A DNA stretch of 64,000 bases from Loripinus fragilis (Eukaryota > Mollusca > Bivalvia > Lucinida > Lucinidae). A program made the position numbers and the translations under genes. Below the pieces are notes generated by a model. The model was given only the letters and a program-made list of their open reading frames with translations, ran no database searches and had not been told where the DNA came from. The stretch lies in assembly GCA_964019695.1 (NCBI GenBank), contig OZ026528.1, forward strand, positions 57,989,602-58,053,601, read 5' to 3'. Shown in pieces: positions 10,690 through 22,706 of the stretch (its first letter is position 1; every line of letters starts with the position of its first letter).

Positions 10690-12600
10690 TGTTTGGTATC
10701 TTGTATAGCTCAACACTCACAGTGAGGGCTGAGCGTAAATGGGTGTTGATGACATGTGCGCGTAATATTGTGCTTTTAGGAGCACGTGTCATAGTTGTAC
10801 TTAGGTACATGAAAGGTGTTTTACCAATTAGGTATAGGTGCTTTTAGGAGTACATGTCGTAGTTGTACTTAGTAACATGAAAGGGGTGTACCAAGGGTGA
10901 TAGGTGCACGTGAGATTGGGCTTTTAGGAGTACATGTCGTATTTGTACATATAATATAGTTACATGAAAGGGGTGTACCAAGGGTGATAGGTGCACGTGA
11001 GATTGGGCTTTTAGGAGTACATGTCGTATTTGTACTTAGTTACATGAAAGGGGTGTACCAAGGGTGATAGGTGCACGTGAGATTGGGCTTTTAGGAGTAC
11101 ACGTCGTAATTGTTCTTTGGTACATTAAAAGGATGTACTAAGGTGATAGGTGCATATTATATAGTGTTTTAGGAGTACATGTCGTGATTGTACTTAGTTA
11201 CATGAAAGTGGTATACCATGGGTGATAGGTGCACATGAGATTGTGCTTTTAGGAGTCTATGTCGTGTTTGTACTTAGTTACATGAAAGTGGTGTGCCAAG
11301 GGTGATATGTGCACATGAGATTGTGCTTTTAGGAGTGCATATCGTGTTTGTACTTAGTTACATGAAAGGGGAGTACCAAGGGTGACATGTGCGCGTAATA
11401 TTGTACTTTAAGGAGCACGTGTCATAGTTGTACTTAGGTACATGAAAGGTGTTTTACCAATTAGGTATAGGTGCTTTTAGGAGTGCATGTCCTGTTTGTA
11501 CTTAGGTACATGAAAGGGGAGTACCAAGGGTGATAAGTACACATGAGATTGTGTTTTTAGGAGTACATGCCAAGATTGTATTTAGGTGAATGAAAGGGGT
11601 GTACCAAAGGTGATAGGTGCTATGTGAACATAAAATCTTGCTATTAGGGGGATGCATCCTAGTTGTACTTAGGTGAATGAAAGGGGTGTACCAAGGGTAA
11701 TAGATGCCATGTGCATGCGCGATTGTGCTATTAGTACGTGTGCCCTGATTGTAATTAGTACATGAAAGGGGTGTGCCAAGAATGATAAGTGCCAAGTGTA
11801 CATAAAATTGTGCTATCAGATGCACGTGTCGTGAATAAACTAAAATACCTAAGTGGGATGCACCAAGGGGAGTAGGTATAACGTGCATGCGAAATGGTGA
11901 TTTTGGGAGTACGCATTATGATATTCGTGTGTAAGTGTGCTATTGTGAGCATGCATGGTGATTGTCCTAAGGTACATGGTAGGGGTATATTAAGAGGGAC
12001 ATGTGCTTTGTTCATATGTGTGTTTGTGCTTTGGGGGCACACTTTGTGAATGTACAAAAGTAAGTGATAGGGATGTGCTAAAGCCTTAAGGTATAACATG
12101 TTATGTTTATGTGTAATTGTGCAATTTGGAAGCTCGAGTTATGTTTGCTCTAAGGTGTGTGATAGGGGTGTTCTAAAAGAAATGTGCTGTTTTCATGTGT
12201 AATGGTGATGTGGGGAGCATGCAATATGATTGTGCTAAGGAAAATGACAGGGGTGTACTTAGATGGATGTGTTTTGTTCATGTGATATTGTGACAAATGT
12301 AATTTTACTAAGCTAAGTTATAATATTAAGGTAGGTGGTATGTTGCAATTTGGAGCACGCGTTCTGACCGTCCTAAGATCTGTGGTATGACAATAAGGTG
12401 CACCAAAGGGGATATGGGCTGTATTCATATCTAAGTGTGCTATTAGGAGTTTTTTTTTTCAGGTATTGAGGTACATGGAAGGGGGTCTTGAGGGAAAATG
12501 CGTTATGCTTACACAAGTAAATGGACTATTGGGAGCAGGTGTTGTTGCGTGGCGTGCAAGGGATGTATTAGGGTGGGTTACGTGCTATGTTCGATAAAGT
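10690..12600 (+). repeat. ~80-bp minisatellite array
   Basis: Unit hallmarks: CTTTTAGGAGTACATGTCGT, TTGTACTTAGTTACATGAAA, GGGGTGTACCAAGGGTGATA, GGTGCACGTGAGATTG. Starts at about 10921, 11008, 11088, 11167, 11246 and 11326 give a period near 80 bp. The central copies are similar, and units decay after about 11,900. Minus-strand Thr/His/Tyr-rich frames here are translations of the repeat. Confidence 0.9.
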
Positions 12601-13289
12601 TTTCATAAACACGAAGAAATCTATTTAAAGGGTGGTTATAAGACGGTTTTGAGAATGAGAATTATTGCGTTTTCCATTAGATACAATCTTATATCTGGAG
12701 CCAGGCGGCTATGCTGTTCATTTTTTCATTTTGCTTGAGATAGAAACAGAAATGTTTCGTGGAAAGTTTTTCCGCGTATTAGCAATTACACACCATTTGT
12801 TTGATGTTCGATTCGTTGTGATATGAGGTCGTAAAAGGCTAGGACACATGTCATGAAGCAAGATTTCAATTCAATAACTAGCAGGGGTTACCTTTAACAG
12901 GGTCAAGAAATTGAAACAATATATGTGTTTATAATAGGTACTGATCAGTATATTTTGTGACTGAGCGGTTTGTGAGAATGGCAGTTTGGTTCGAAAGATA
13001 CATATGACTTATTATCCCAATCTTAGCTGTGTGGTATGTTTTGGCTTGGTAAAGATGTTTACGTATGAGAGGAAAGCGTTAACTTGGTCCATAGGGGTGG
13101 CTGCATGAAAGTGAAGAAATTTTTATACATGGTGTATCACGTGCACGCGGTTTTAGTTTCGGCCTGTTTATAAGTTAACAAATATATGTATTTTTTTGTT
13201 TTGTTTGGCACATCGTTGTGGGTGCTTTTGGGGATATTCAGTCTTATATTCGTTGGTGATGACACAGTTTGCAATTTGGTTTTCTGTAC

Positions 13290-15390
13290 CTAGTTGTTAT
13301 GTGTATCTGTGGGACGAGTCAGCTATGACGTGTTTGCAATTTGTCTTTTCTGTGCCTAGTAGTGGGTACGTGCATAGCGACGACGAGTCAGCTATGAAGT
13401 GTTTTGAAATTGGGTGTTCTGTACCTGGTAGGTACGGGTATTGGGGGCGAGTCAGCTATGACGGGTTTTGAAATTGGGTTATCTGTACCTGGTAGGTACA
13501 GGTATTTTGGGTCGAGTCAGTTATGACGTGTTTTAAAATTGTGTGTTCTGCACCTGCGGTAGGTACGTTTATTTTGGGACGAGTCAGTTATGACGTGTTT
13601 TAAAGTTGGGTGTTCTGCACCTGCTAGGTACGGGTATTTTGGGTCGAGTCAGTTATGACGTGTTTTGAAATTGAGTGTTCTGTACCTGGTAGGTACGGGT
13701 ATTTTGGGACGAGTCAGTTATGACGTGTTTTAAAATTGATTGTTCTGTACCTGGTAGGTACGGGTATTTTGGGACGAGTCAGTTATAAAGTGTTTTAAAA
13801 TTGGGTGTTCTGCATCTGGTAGGTACGGGCACTTTGGGACGAGTCAGTTATGACGTGTTTTGAAATTGAGTGTTCTGTACCTGGGAGGTACGAGTATTTT
13901 GGGACGAGTCAGTTATGACGTGTTTTGAAATTGATTGTTCTGTACTTGCTAGGTACGGGTATTTTGGGACGAGTCAGTTATGACGTGTTTTGAAATTAAG
14001 TGTTCTGTACCTGGTAGGTACGGGTATTTTGGGACGAGTCAGTCATATCATGTCTTGAAATTTGGTGCTCTGTACCTGGTAGGTTTGGGTATTTTGGGAT
14101 GAGTCAGCTATGACGTGTTTTTGAAATTGGGTGTTCTGTACCTGGTAGGTACGGGTATTTTGGGACGACTCAGTCATATCATGTTTTGAATTGGGTGTTC
14201 TGTACCTGGTACAAAATGTAGGTACAGGTATTTTGGGATGAGTCAGCTATGACGTGTTTTGAAATTGAGTGTTCTGTACCTGGTAGGTACGGGCATTTTG
14301 GGTCGAGTCAGCTATGACGTGTTTTGCAATTTGTTTTTACTGTACCTAGTGAGTACGTACATAACTACGACGTGTCAGATATGATGCGTTTTAAAACTTG
14401 GTGTTCTGTACCTCGTTGGTACATATTTTTTTCTGTACCTGATAGGTCCTGGTATTATAAGGAAGAGTCAGTTTATGACGGTGGTTGAAGTTTGGGTTTT
14501 CTGTGCTTAGTAGTTACAGGTATTTTGGGACGAGTCAGCTATGACGCATTTGCAATTTGTTTTTTCGCTACCTGTCTGGTACGTTAATGTGTGAATGAGT
14601 CAACTATGGCGTGCTAGCATATTTTTTTTTCTTCTGTACTTAGCGAGTGCATGTATTTGTAAGACAAGTCAGCTATGACGTGTTTACAGTTCGGTGTTTT
14701 TGTACCTAGTTGGTACGTATGTGTATTTATAATAAGAGTCAGTTATTTTCTCATCTGTACTAAGTGGGTATGTGTATTTTAAGTCGAATAAGCTATAACG
14801 TACCTGCAGTTTTGTTTTCTGTACCCAGTGGACGAGTCAACAATTTTGGTTCTTCTGTTTCTAATGGGTAAGCCTGGTGTATGGATGAGTAGGCCATGTG
14901 TTTGCAAATTGGTTTTCTGTACCGAGGTGGGCGTGTATTTTTAGTACGAATCAGCTATGATCATCGACGTTTCTGTACTTAATGGGTACGTATATCTTTA
15001 AAACGTGACAGCTATGAAGGGTTTTGCACTTTTGTTTTCCTGTACCCAATGGATGTGTGTATTTTTAAGACGAGTTCAGCGAGTACTTGTGGTGATTTAG
15101 TTTATATGTACCTAGTTGTTACTCGTTCTGTGAGGACGAGTCAGATATGATGTTTTTTCTGCACCTGGTGGGTAAGGGTATTGTGAGGAGTAAGCCATGA
15201 ATTGCTTTGCATTTTGGTCTTTATGGACCTGGTAGGTGCGTGTGTCACGACGATGGGTCAGATAGGACGTGTTTTTGAAATTTGGTTTCTGTACCCAGTT
15301 AGTACTTGTTTTGAGGACGTGTCAGCCAGGACATGTTTAGTATTTTAGTGTTCTATACTTGGTGGGTACGTGCATGGTGGCGGCGGGTCT
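13290..15390 (+). repeat. 65-bp minisatellite array with GTACCTGGTAGGTAC palindrome
   Basis: About 30 units of GGGACGAGTCAGTTATGACG, then TTTTGAAATTGGGTGTTCT and GTACCTGGTAGGTACGGG. GAGTCAG falls at 13711, 13776, 13841 and 13906, an exact 65-bp period. Most units hold the inverted repeat GTACCT-GGT-AGGTAC. Units are most regular at 13,440-14,330 and degenerate to the right. Confidence 0.92.
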
Positions 15391-15831
15391 TTGATTTTTT
15401 TTTTAATTTGCTTTCCATGATCTTGAGAGTTAAGTTTGGAGAAGTGCTTTGAGCTCTAGGGGAATGTGTATAGCTGCCAGTTCAAAACTTGCATCGAACA
15501 TTTTTTAAAAGACGTGAGGGTACGTCTGATCTAATGGTGAGTGCGGTTAGTTTTTCATGTTGGCAATTTTTGTTTATTTGTTAGTGTTGTCTGTGCCATG
15601 AGTACGAATCATATTGCTTCAAAGTATGTCTGATGCTTCACAATTTTCATGGTCGTTGTACCATGAAGGTACGAGTGAGTCAGTCTGGAGGTGTTGGTTA
15701 AAATTCAATGTTTTGTAAAAAGTGCATTTGTGTTTTGCGACGAGCCGATTTCAGATTTTGGCAGTTTGTATTATTTCTAAGCCATGAAGGCATGTGTGTT
15801 ATTATAGGAGTATTCCGTATTAAATCGGGTT

Positions 15832-15993
15832 CAGAGCTCTCACTAACTGCTGATTTGCAGTTCTGAACTCCCATTTTTTGGCTGGTACTCCTATTTTTTG
15901 AAGGAGGCTATATTCTTTTTTATGGTGGGACTCCCACTTTTTGGAAAAGAGAGCTCTGGGACTCCTGTTTTCAAAATCCTAGTGAGAGCTCTG
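15832..15993. repeat. 162-bp MITE with CAGAGCTCTCACTA termini
   Basis: CAGAGCTCTCACTA at 15832 and TAGTGAGAGCTCTG ending 15993 are perfect 14-bp inverted termini. The interior repeats GGGACTCC and AGAGCTCT motifs. It lies inside the 10.2-kb element, so it inserted later. Confidence 0.75.
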
Positions 15994-18574
15994 GGGTTGA
16001 AATACATCTGCTTTTGTGTTATGAGGGTAGCCCTATACCGGTTTGTTACCAATTCAATGACGCAATAGTGTCTATGGATCCATGATAATTTGGTATGTAC
16101 ATACTATTCGGGACGTTTTAAGATTTTATTTTGTGTCAGGTAATCGATTGCTATGAGGTGGCTTGCTATCGTTTCGGCACATTTGCAGTGCTAACTGTTT
16201 CCAGCCAATGCATGTTGGCCCATTATCGTGGCGCGCCGCTTTCATGGGATGGCTGTTGTGAATCTAAATTTTATGCCTTGCCATCGCTTGCGCTAGCGGG
16301 CTACAGGTGTGTTTTGTACAAAATACACGAATTTGTTAAGCATTGTTACATTCCAGTATAAACAACAGTGGATCGAACAGATTCCCGTACTGCATACAGC
16401 TAGCAAATTAAAACAACCCTTACACTGAGACAGTACAAAATGTTTGAAATGTTACAAATGTTTCATAAATTTAACATGTATATTGCAGTTAGCTAATTAT
16501 GCGCTTGAGGTGTAATGTTCTAAGAGGGGAGCCAATGGAAACCGTTGAGCCCAAGTGCTTGAACATGATAGTATAGTAATGCAGTCGACGATATAGATTT
16601 GGCCTCGAGGCGGTCTTGAAATATGTAGTTATTATTTCAATGTTTTAAATGGTAGCAGATTAGCATGCCAATATCAGGCTGGTTTATGGTTTATAATGAA
16701 AGGGAATGGTGGGGAGATCGGAGGCGTATGTGTATTTCGAGGCATAGGCAATTATGTGTTTTGTTTGTATTTATTTTTATTATTTTGAGGGGTGTTATTA
16801 TTTTACTTGTATTGAGGCGGCACAGTTCTAATATGTGTTGTTTCGTGTTTCATTATTTATATCATTATAATATTGTTCGTTTCACAAAAGACGAACGAAA
16901 AACAAATTAGAATTAAAGTTAATAGGTAGCAGAACTCAGTAGGACTCAAATTCATGCTCGAATGAAAACAAAAAATGGGCAATTTCTGGCTGTGGTGAAC
17001 ATATATATATATATATGTGTTTTGTGTGAGGATAAGATTTGCATCGTGAATATAAAAAAAAGAAAAAAAAGAGCGCTTCACTGTCTTCTATTTCACTGAG
17101 GTATGTATTCTAGGTGGGTACACATGATAAGTAATAAGTTTGCTTAGTGCTAAGTGAGCAGGTGCACACGCATACATGCGTAATTAAGCAAATTATGTGA
17201 GCGAGTAGTTCTGGCTATTGGGCATGGTTGTGCGACTGTTAGCCAAATGGGTTACTTAAATTGGCTGTTAAGTTGCGTATGCATGGTCTGTATGTTTACT
17301 TTCGGTAGATGCCACCAAACGTGTATAGAAAAAAATGTTTGGATGATGGCTATGCGTGGATATAATATGCTTTTCGAAAAACTCTCAGAGTATGTTTAAT
17401 TCTGTTTACTTCGCCTAGTGTAGCATGTGCTAATTTGGTTGCCAGGTTTTAAGGCATTTACATGTGTGTGGTTTGTGTATGTGTGCAATAATTCGGAGGG
17501 TATGTCGTGCGTGGTTTAGAGCATTACATGTGACATCAACAGCATTAACAACAATTAACAACACAACAACATTTGTTATTTAAAATGTTGCATTGTCCGT
17601 CATGGGAATCAAGGTTGATCGATGGTGCTTGAGTAGGTATTTTGTTAAGCAATGATCGCAGCAAATAGCTGAATGGGCAGGGGGAGCACGGAGGTGTATT
17701 CCCCCCGAGTAAGCTTCATCACATGGTGATTCAGATGTATGTAGCGTGAACTTTTCGTGTCAGCCTTAGTTGGCTAGGTTTTGTTGCTTGTTTAAACAAG
17801 AATCCAGAAACAAAGTGCATTTCAGCAGGGTGACAAAGTTTTTAGTGTTGAACAAGTGAATGTTTATTCTAGCAAAACAATACAATTTGCTTAATGATAC
17901 AGTTGCCTACAATGCGGAAATTCAGAACCTTAATGTGTTTATGATAGACGAATGTACCTTTTCACTGTCAGGGGCTGGTAGTATCAGGTGATGGTTAGAT
18001 GCTTGTACACAGTCCTTTTATATTTTATCTATAAGTAATCAAGAGTCTTCACATCTTTAATTGAACATTTCTGGCTAATAGATTTTAACTTACCAGCAGC
18101 TTCGGACTGTGAGAATTAGACCACTAAATATATTAAGATGATGTGTTGCAACCATCTATTTAGTCAAGGGGGTAATTATTTATAAGATAGGGACTGGATA
18201 AAGAGATAACACAATCCGGTTGCATAAGTTGAAGGAAGTTCCAGAGGTTTTATGACTGAGCTTTACATAAGTATTTTACATAGCATTTATATTCACATTA
18301 ACATTACTTGTAAAATCCCAGCTGCAAGCTAAATGAACTTTGGACAATTAGAAGGGCCCTTACAAGAGCGTGGGAATTTGTTAATTCGCCTGTCTATAGG
18401 CTATGATATGGACGTGTTCCTTTCTGTCATTTGAATTTGTTGTAAGTTGTATGAGCTTAGTCCATATAAGAGCAATTCTAAGGCGAACAACCTTATCCAC
18501 TATAAAAAGTCTGGTTGAAATATCTTTATATAATGAGGTATACCGCATTAGTACATTTGAATTTTTGGTGAGTA
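15994..18574. other. Right interior of the 10.2-kb element, no gene
   Basis: Low-C, T/G-rich sequence with scattered stops. An AT dinucleotide run sits at about 17001-17018 and an ACA-rich patch near 17535-17575. No splice-bounded reading frame stands out. Confidence 0.5.
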
Positions 18575-18660
18575 TTGGATAGAAAAGACTTGGTGAGGCA
18601 ACGGGTGGATTGCTTTATAGTGCGGAAAAGACTTGGTGAGGCAATGGGTGGATTGCTTTA
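18575..18660 (+). repeat. ~43-bp tandem duplication
   Basis: GAAAAGACTTGGTGAGGCAA then GGGTGGATTGCTTTATAGTG, twice in a row just inside the right terminus of the 10.2-kb element. Confidence 0.85.
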
Positions 18661-18760
18661 TAGTGTGGCCATTACCTTAAGAAAGGGAGGAAACCTTTCG
18701 GGTTTCTCGATCCAATACTTACAAGAGGAAGGACCTTGGGGAACTTGGAATATAGTACTA

Positions 18761-19420
18761 TTCCAAGTACCCCAATTAGGGCCTCCGATATAAGTAGCCA
18801 CCTACTGGTCCAGTGGTCAGTTTATCTGTGGCAGGCAGCGTACTGCTGTAAATGTGCTAATGAAGAATCCTGTCATCAGCTGTGATAACACGCAGTGAGG
18901 GTAGGACCAGCTAAAAATAGTTACCCCTCCCTCCCCACCCCTACTTTACAAGTTAAAAAGTAGCTGTTTTATTTTGCAAAAAAATAACAACTACAAAAAA
19001 AACCCAGAAAAAACACTGATGCATTAAGTAGGGAGTGCATGGTACACCAAGAAAGTTGTAATTCAGTCAAATTATGTTGGTCCCTTATAAAGAAATGAAT
19101 TCATATTTGTGCCTCAATATCACCATGGGGTTGATGTTTTGGCCTCGTTGCTACTTTACTGGGAAAGCGATGTGTACAAAGCAGCCAATTTCTGATCCGA
19201 ATATAATTAACATGTACAGGAGTTTTATTAAATGACTAAGATATAATGGAGTCATGCAGATGAATCGTACTTGTATGTTGGGTGATCTGAAAAAGAATAT
19301 GTATCATGATCGAGAAAGTATAACAATTGCTGTTCCCTACCCTTTCTCAAACCTTAAGAAACTTTCGGGTTTCTCGATCCAATACTTACATGAGGAAGGA
19401 CCTTGGGGAACTTGGAATAT
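18761..19420 (+). mobile_element. 0.66-kb deletion derivative of the same inverted-terminus element
   Basis: Begins TATTCCAAGTACCCCAA and shares ~75 bp with the left end of the 10.2-kb copy, including the TATA and TCAGTT initiator. Ends TTGGGGAACTTGGAATA and shares ~60 bp with its right end (TTTCGGGTTTCTCGATCCAA). The interior is unrelated and short. It follows the large copy directly, with only a few bases between the two ends. Confidence 0.7.
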
Positions 19421-19429
19421 AGTACTATT

Positions 19430-19515
19430 TGGAATTCGCGTTGAAAATACAGTGCATATTACCTGCGTTCTCAATGCGTATTCAACGCGAATTCGACAAG
19501 TACAAAAACGTGGGC
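19430..19515 (-). repeat. Right flanking inverted copy (ACGCCCACGT block)
   Basis: Reverse-complement relative of 8105-8215, containing TTCGCGTTGAAAATAC, TTCAACGCGAATTCGAC and ACGTGGGCG. It also holds an internal inverted repeat, GAATTCGCGTTGAA/TTCAACGCGAATTC. Confidence 0.55.
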
Positions 19516-20516
19516 GGTAGGGTATTTCGCAGATTATTGAAATTATTAGTATACTGTAAATTTTATTAACCCATTTAGGCCCAATTGAACGAGTCCATTT
19601 CCGATTTAAGGGTTGTTGGATGGTAACTTTCATTTGTATTCAAATTTAAATAGAACATTCTGTGTGCAGACAGTGGGGACCCTTATCAGATGCCGCGTTC
19701 TGCGTTCTGTTTTCCTATGTTTTCCTATGTCCCACAAAAAGGACGCTAGGCTTATATGGGTTAACGTCTTAAGTAAAAATAGTTTTCTTGCATGCTAGTA
19801 ACAGACGCGTATATTACGTCTACACAACGCGTGCAGTCTGATAATCGCTCAGGATATTCAATGTATTCAAGTTTTAGACGAACCTTGTGTGCGCGAACAG
19901 TGAAGACACTAAGTAAACGCCACGTTCTGTGGCTCTGATATTGGTCTGTGCTGTTCACCTATGTCTCACAAAAGGGACACAGGGCTTTTATGAACTGAAC
20001 CTGTTTTATTCAAAAGATAGGTTTCTCGTGACGTTGGCAACTTATAAATAAAATATTATGGGCAATGCAAGCGTCGATCCCTGGGTTAGATGTTACTGCT
20101 ATAACCATTTATTTTGTAGAAAGTCAGCAGACAGCCAAACTTATGCAGAACACACCATTTCTATGCTTATGATCATTAGTTAGCATTTTGAAAGTACAAA
20201 AATAAGTATGACCTTAGCAACGAAAAGAAAATACGTATAGTGAATTTGTTATTCTAAAGCTAAAATGTATATTTATGTTGTCTCCGTATTTTTATCATTT
20301 TGATTGTTATCAAGTGGGCCTTTGAAACAATATTTCAAAATCTTTTTTTCCACTTTATTTCAGAAATACCAACACAGTGCCAAAGGGGTACGAGCATTAA
20401 GGGGCTAATTTGGCCCCTTTGGAGCCAAAAACTGAAAATTGCTTTTCACAAACTTGTTTCGGTTGGTTTATTAGAAGGGTGACTGAAGTGTAAAATTTCG
20501 GCATTTATTTAAATTT
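19516..20516. other. Degraded dispersed repeats, no gene
   Basis: 19560-19760 and 19880-20000 are diverged copies of one element (CCTATGTCCCACAAAAAGGAC, CTTATATGGGTTAA). Further copies at about 21100-21180 and 21540-21640. No ORF beyond short chance frames. Confidence 0.5.
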
Positions 20517-20827
20517 TACCGTTGCTATGGTAACAAAAATGGCCGATAAAATAGGCATAAAATAGAGAAATTGTCATTTTTGACCAAATTTAAGGCTTTT
20601 AGAGACCGTATTTTTTAAGAATTAGATATCAGCACAGCTAAATACAAAAGATCCCTTTAATATGTTGTGTGTCATGATAATTCTCATCCTCTGTTAAAAT
20701 ATCTTTTTGGTATTTGCTTGTGCTCTATGTTAATTGCTCTGTCAAACATCTCAAATTTGCTTCAAAATGGTCCATTTCCTATTTTCAGCCTATTTTGGTG
20801 ACCTTTTTTGTTACCATAGCAACGGTA
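20517..20827. repeat. Palindromic MITE with an X-box-like site in each arm
   Basis: The left arm 20517-20575 (TACCGTTGCTATGGTAACAA, then AAAATAGGC) is the imperfect reverse complement of 20770-20827. Each arm contains GTTGCTATGGTAAC or its close inverted form (20521-20534 and 20810-20823). Both fit the RFX X-box consensus GTHNYYATRRNAAC on one strand. Non-coding. Confidence 0.6.
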
Positions 20828-22040
20828 AAAGTCAAACTAATATCAGACTTATACACTTGGTCCATTGTTCAAATAAACTAATAAGAAGCATTTGGTGAAA
20901 AGCGAATTTCATATTTTGGCCTCATATTGGGGGGGGGGGGGGCAAAATAGCTCTTTCTTACTCGAACAGATGGAATCCAGATCAGTTTGACGCTTTGTCG
21001 GGCCTGATCTGGATCCACACTATTTGTACCAAAATTATCGCCACTAGCAAGTGAGAATCTTAACCAATTTTTGGTCAATACCTATATCAATTTTACAGCG
21101 TCTGATCTGGGTATCCACTGTTTGCCGTTGCCTATGTCCAATAAAAGGACGCTTGGTTTGTTTGGGTTAAACACATTCCTTAATATAATCCAATATGCTT
21201 TTAAACCCTTTTCAGACCGATGGAATTCCAGGAATTCCCCACAAAATGCATAAAAGTCAGGATGGCCCAATGCACATATTGAGGGGTCATTGATTATATT
21301 TGGAAAGTTTGAATATTCTCACTCCTATTAATAGGACAGGTTCATTTCCGAACAAGTAATTTGATGGCTTCGGGGCAAATATAGTTATAACACAATCAGT
21401 GAAGAATGTTTATTCTACTCTGTTAGCCCATTTAAGCCGAATGGATATTCCCACTCTTATTAATTTGACCAGTTCAATTCCGTTTTGAGGGGTTAAAGTG
21501 GTTTTTATTTCTTTATTCAAATTTTGTATGCAAAAAATAGAGACCCTTGTCGTAGACCACGTTTCGCGGCTTCTGATCTGGGTCCCCACCGGCCCACTGT
21601 CTGCCTATGTCCCTATATACTTATATGGGTTAAATGTTCCTATAGACTTATATGAGACCAATGGAATACTTATATGAGACCAATGGAATTGTCCATACAA
21701 CTACATACAATAAAGGCAAGATGGTGCATTATATATATGGAGGGGTCGCAGGTTATAGTTTAAAGATATTCAACTATTCAAACTGGCATGCTCAGCTACA
21801 GAGACCAGCTTTGATCAGTCTTCAAATATCGAATTTGGCTAGTTAGAGTACTAAAATACAATAACTAGGCAACAACAAAAGAGCTGGTGAAGATGCACAG
21901 GCTGATCTTCCCCTTACATGTAGCTAAAGCCTGCGCTGTTTTACCCGGCTACTTAAGCAGAAATTAAAACCCTGGCACATCCACAGCACTGCAGGGATAC
22001 ATCGTAGGTCAAATCCCGGCACTTAAGTCCTGCTGGTAAC
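20828..22040. other. Degraded repeats, no gene
   Basis: Contains a 14-G run at 20929-20942 and a fragment of a palindromic family (CCTGATCTGGATCCACACT at about 21002). Two further copies of the GGACGCTTGG/TTTGGGTTAA element lie at 21100-21180 and 21540-21640. A 26-bp duplication (CTTATATGAGACCAATGGAA) sits at 21640-21690. Nothing coding. Confidence 0.5.
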
Positions 22041-22150
22041 AAGACGTTTCGCCTCAAGACGTTTTCTCCCTAGTCGTTGTTTTGTCTCTATTTTCAACCC
22101 TAGTCGTTTAGTCGTTCGCCCCCATACCCTAGTCGTTTTTCCCCCATTTT
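22041..22150 (-). repeat. GCGAAACGACTA minisatellite, locus 1
   Basis: Degenerate 15-25-bp spaced copies of CTAGTCGTTT and GACGTTTCGCC. On the minus strand these read as the GGGGCGAAACGACTA motif that also forms 25425-25562. Confidence 0.7.
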
Positions 22151-22199
22151 TTTTTTATTATTTATTTATCATATGTAGCTAGGTGGGTGGATATGACAA

Positions 22200-22262
22200 A
22201 TAGCTAGGTGGGTGGATGGAAGGCTGGATGGATGGACGGACGGACGGAGGGATATGCAGACT
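22200..22262. repeat. GGAT/GGAC tetranucleotide microsatellite
   Basis: AGGTGGGTGGAT duplicated, then GGATGGATGGACGGACGGAC. Followed to about 22345 by short repeats of CAGGATACC. Confidence 0.85.
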
Positions 22263-22529
22263 AGATGAATGGGCGGGGTGTCGGTCTGATTACCGCAGGA
22301 TACCACAGGATACCGCATGCTACCCCCGGATGCTGCAGGATACCTTTATAGATGCATGTATGTTTAATAGAAAAACATGAAGTTGCATGGTAAATTAATT
22401 TTGAAATAATGAAAATAAAAAACTTCAACTGTTTTGGTTTGTTGATAGGATCACTGGACATTTCGACCCATAATGGTCAAAGGTGACAAACGATACTCAA
22501 CTAGTAGATGTAGATAATATAAAGTCGCT

Positions 22530-22706
22530 GTGTTTTAGTGGATATATTACCCAGGGGTCCTTAGTTCGATCCCTGGCTCCTCCAGTCTACCGTATGAGGC
22601 TCTATGTCGTGACCTTGTCTCCATACTCGGACCCAATACTGGGTCCGAGCTCCATATGACCTACTGAGCTGTTGGTGGGACGTTTAACACAAACTCACTC
22701 ACTCAC
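22530..22706 (+). repeat. tRNA-derived SINE with ACTC-repeat tail
   Basis: B-box-like AGTTCGATCCCTGG at 22563-22576; the A box is weak. The body ends GTTGGTGGGACGTTTAACAC followed by ACTCACTCACTCAC, a tail style I associate with mollusc tRNA-SINEs (memory, unchecked). It also contains a CTCGGACCCA/TGGGTCCGAG hairpin at about 22626-22650. Confidence 0.6.

Larger units (their letters stand above)
8596..18757 (+). mobile_element. 10.2-kb inverted-terminus element with Pol II-like promoter, non-coding
   Basis: The left end TATTCCAAGTACCCCAA (8596) and right end TTGGGGAACTTGGAATA (ending ~18757) are inverted repeats with one mismatch. The terminal TA could be a TA target duplication. Both ends recur in the 18761-19420 copy, which supports a discrete element. 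The plus strand is markedly G/T-rich and C-poor over much of the interior, which holds two minisatellites (10690-12600 and 13290-15390) and a 162-bp MITE. No transposase, reverse transcriptase or other recognisable protein in six frames; the longest frame (minus, 9968-10360, 130 aa) has no recognisable features. Possibly a non-autonomous transposon swollen by minisatellites, or a long non-coding transcription unit inside transposon ends. Confidence 0.6.

Noticed and set aside
11502..12099. Two minus-strand frames rich in Thr, His and Tyr
   Set aside because: Translations of the 80-bp minisatellite. The repeated frame is a consequence of repeat period and low C content.
13290..15390. Hammerhead ribozymes in the GACGAGTCAG repeat
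   Set aside because: GACGAGTC looks tempting, but CUGANGA, stem II and GAAA do not occur in order on either strand.
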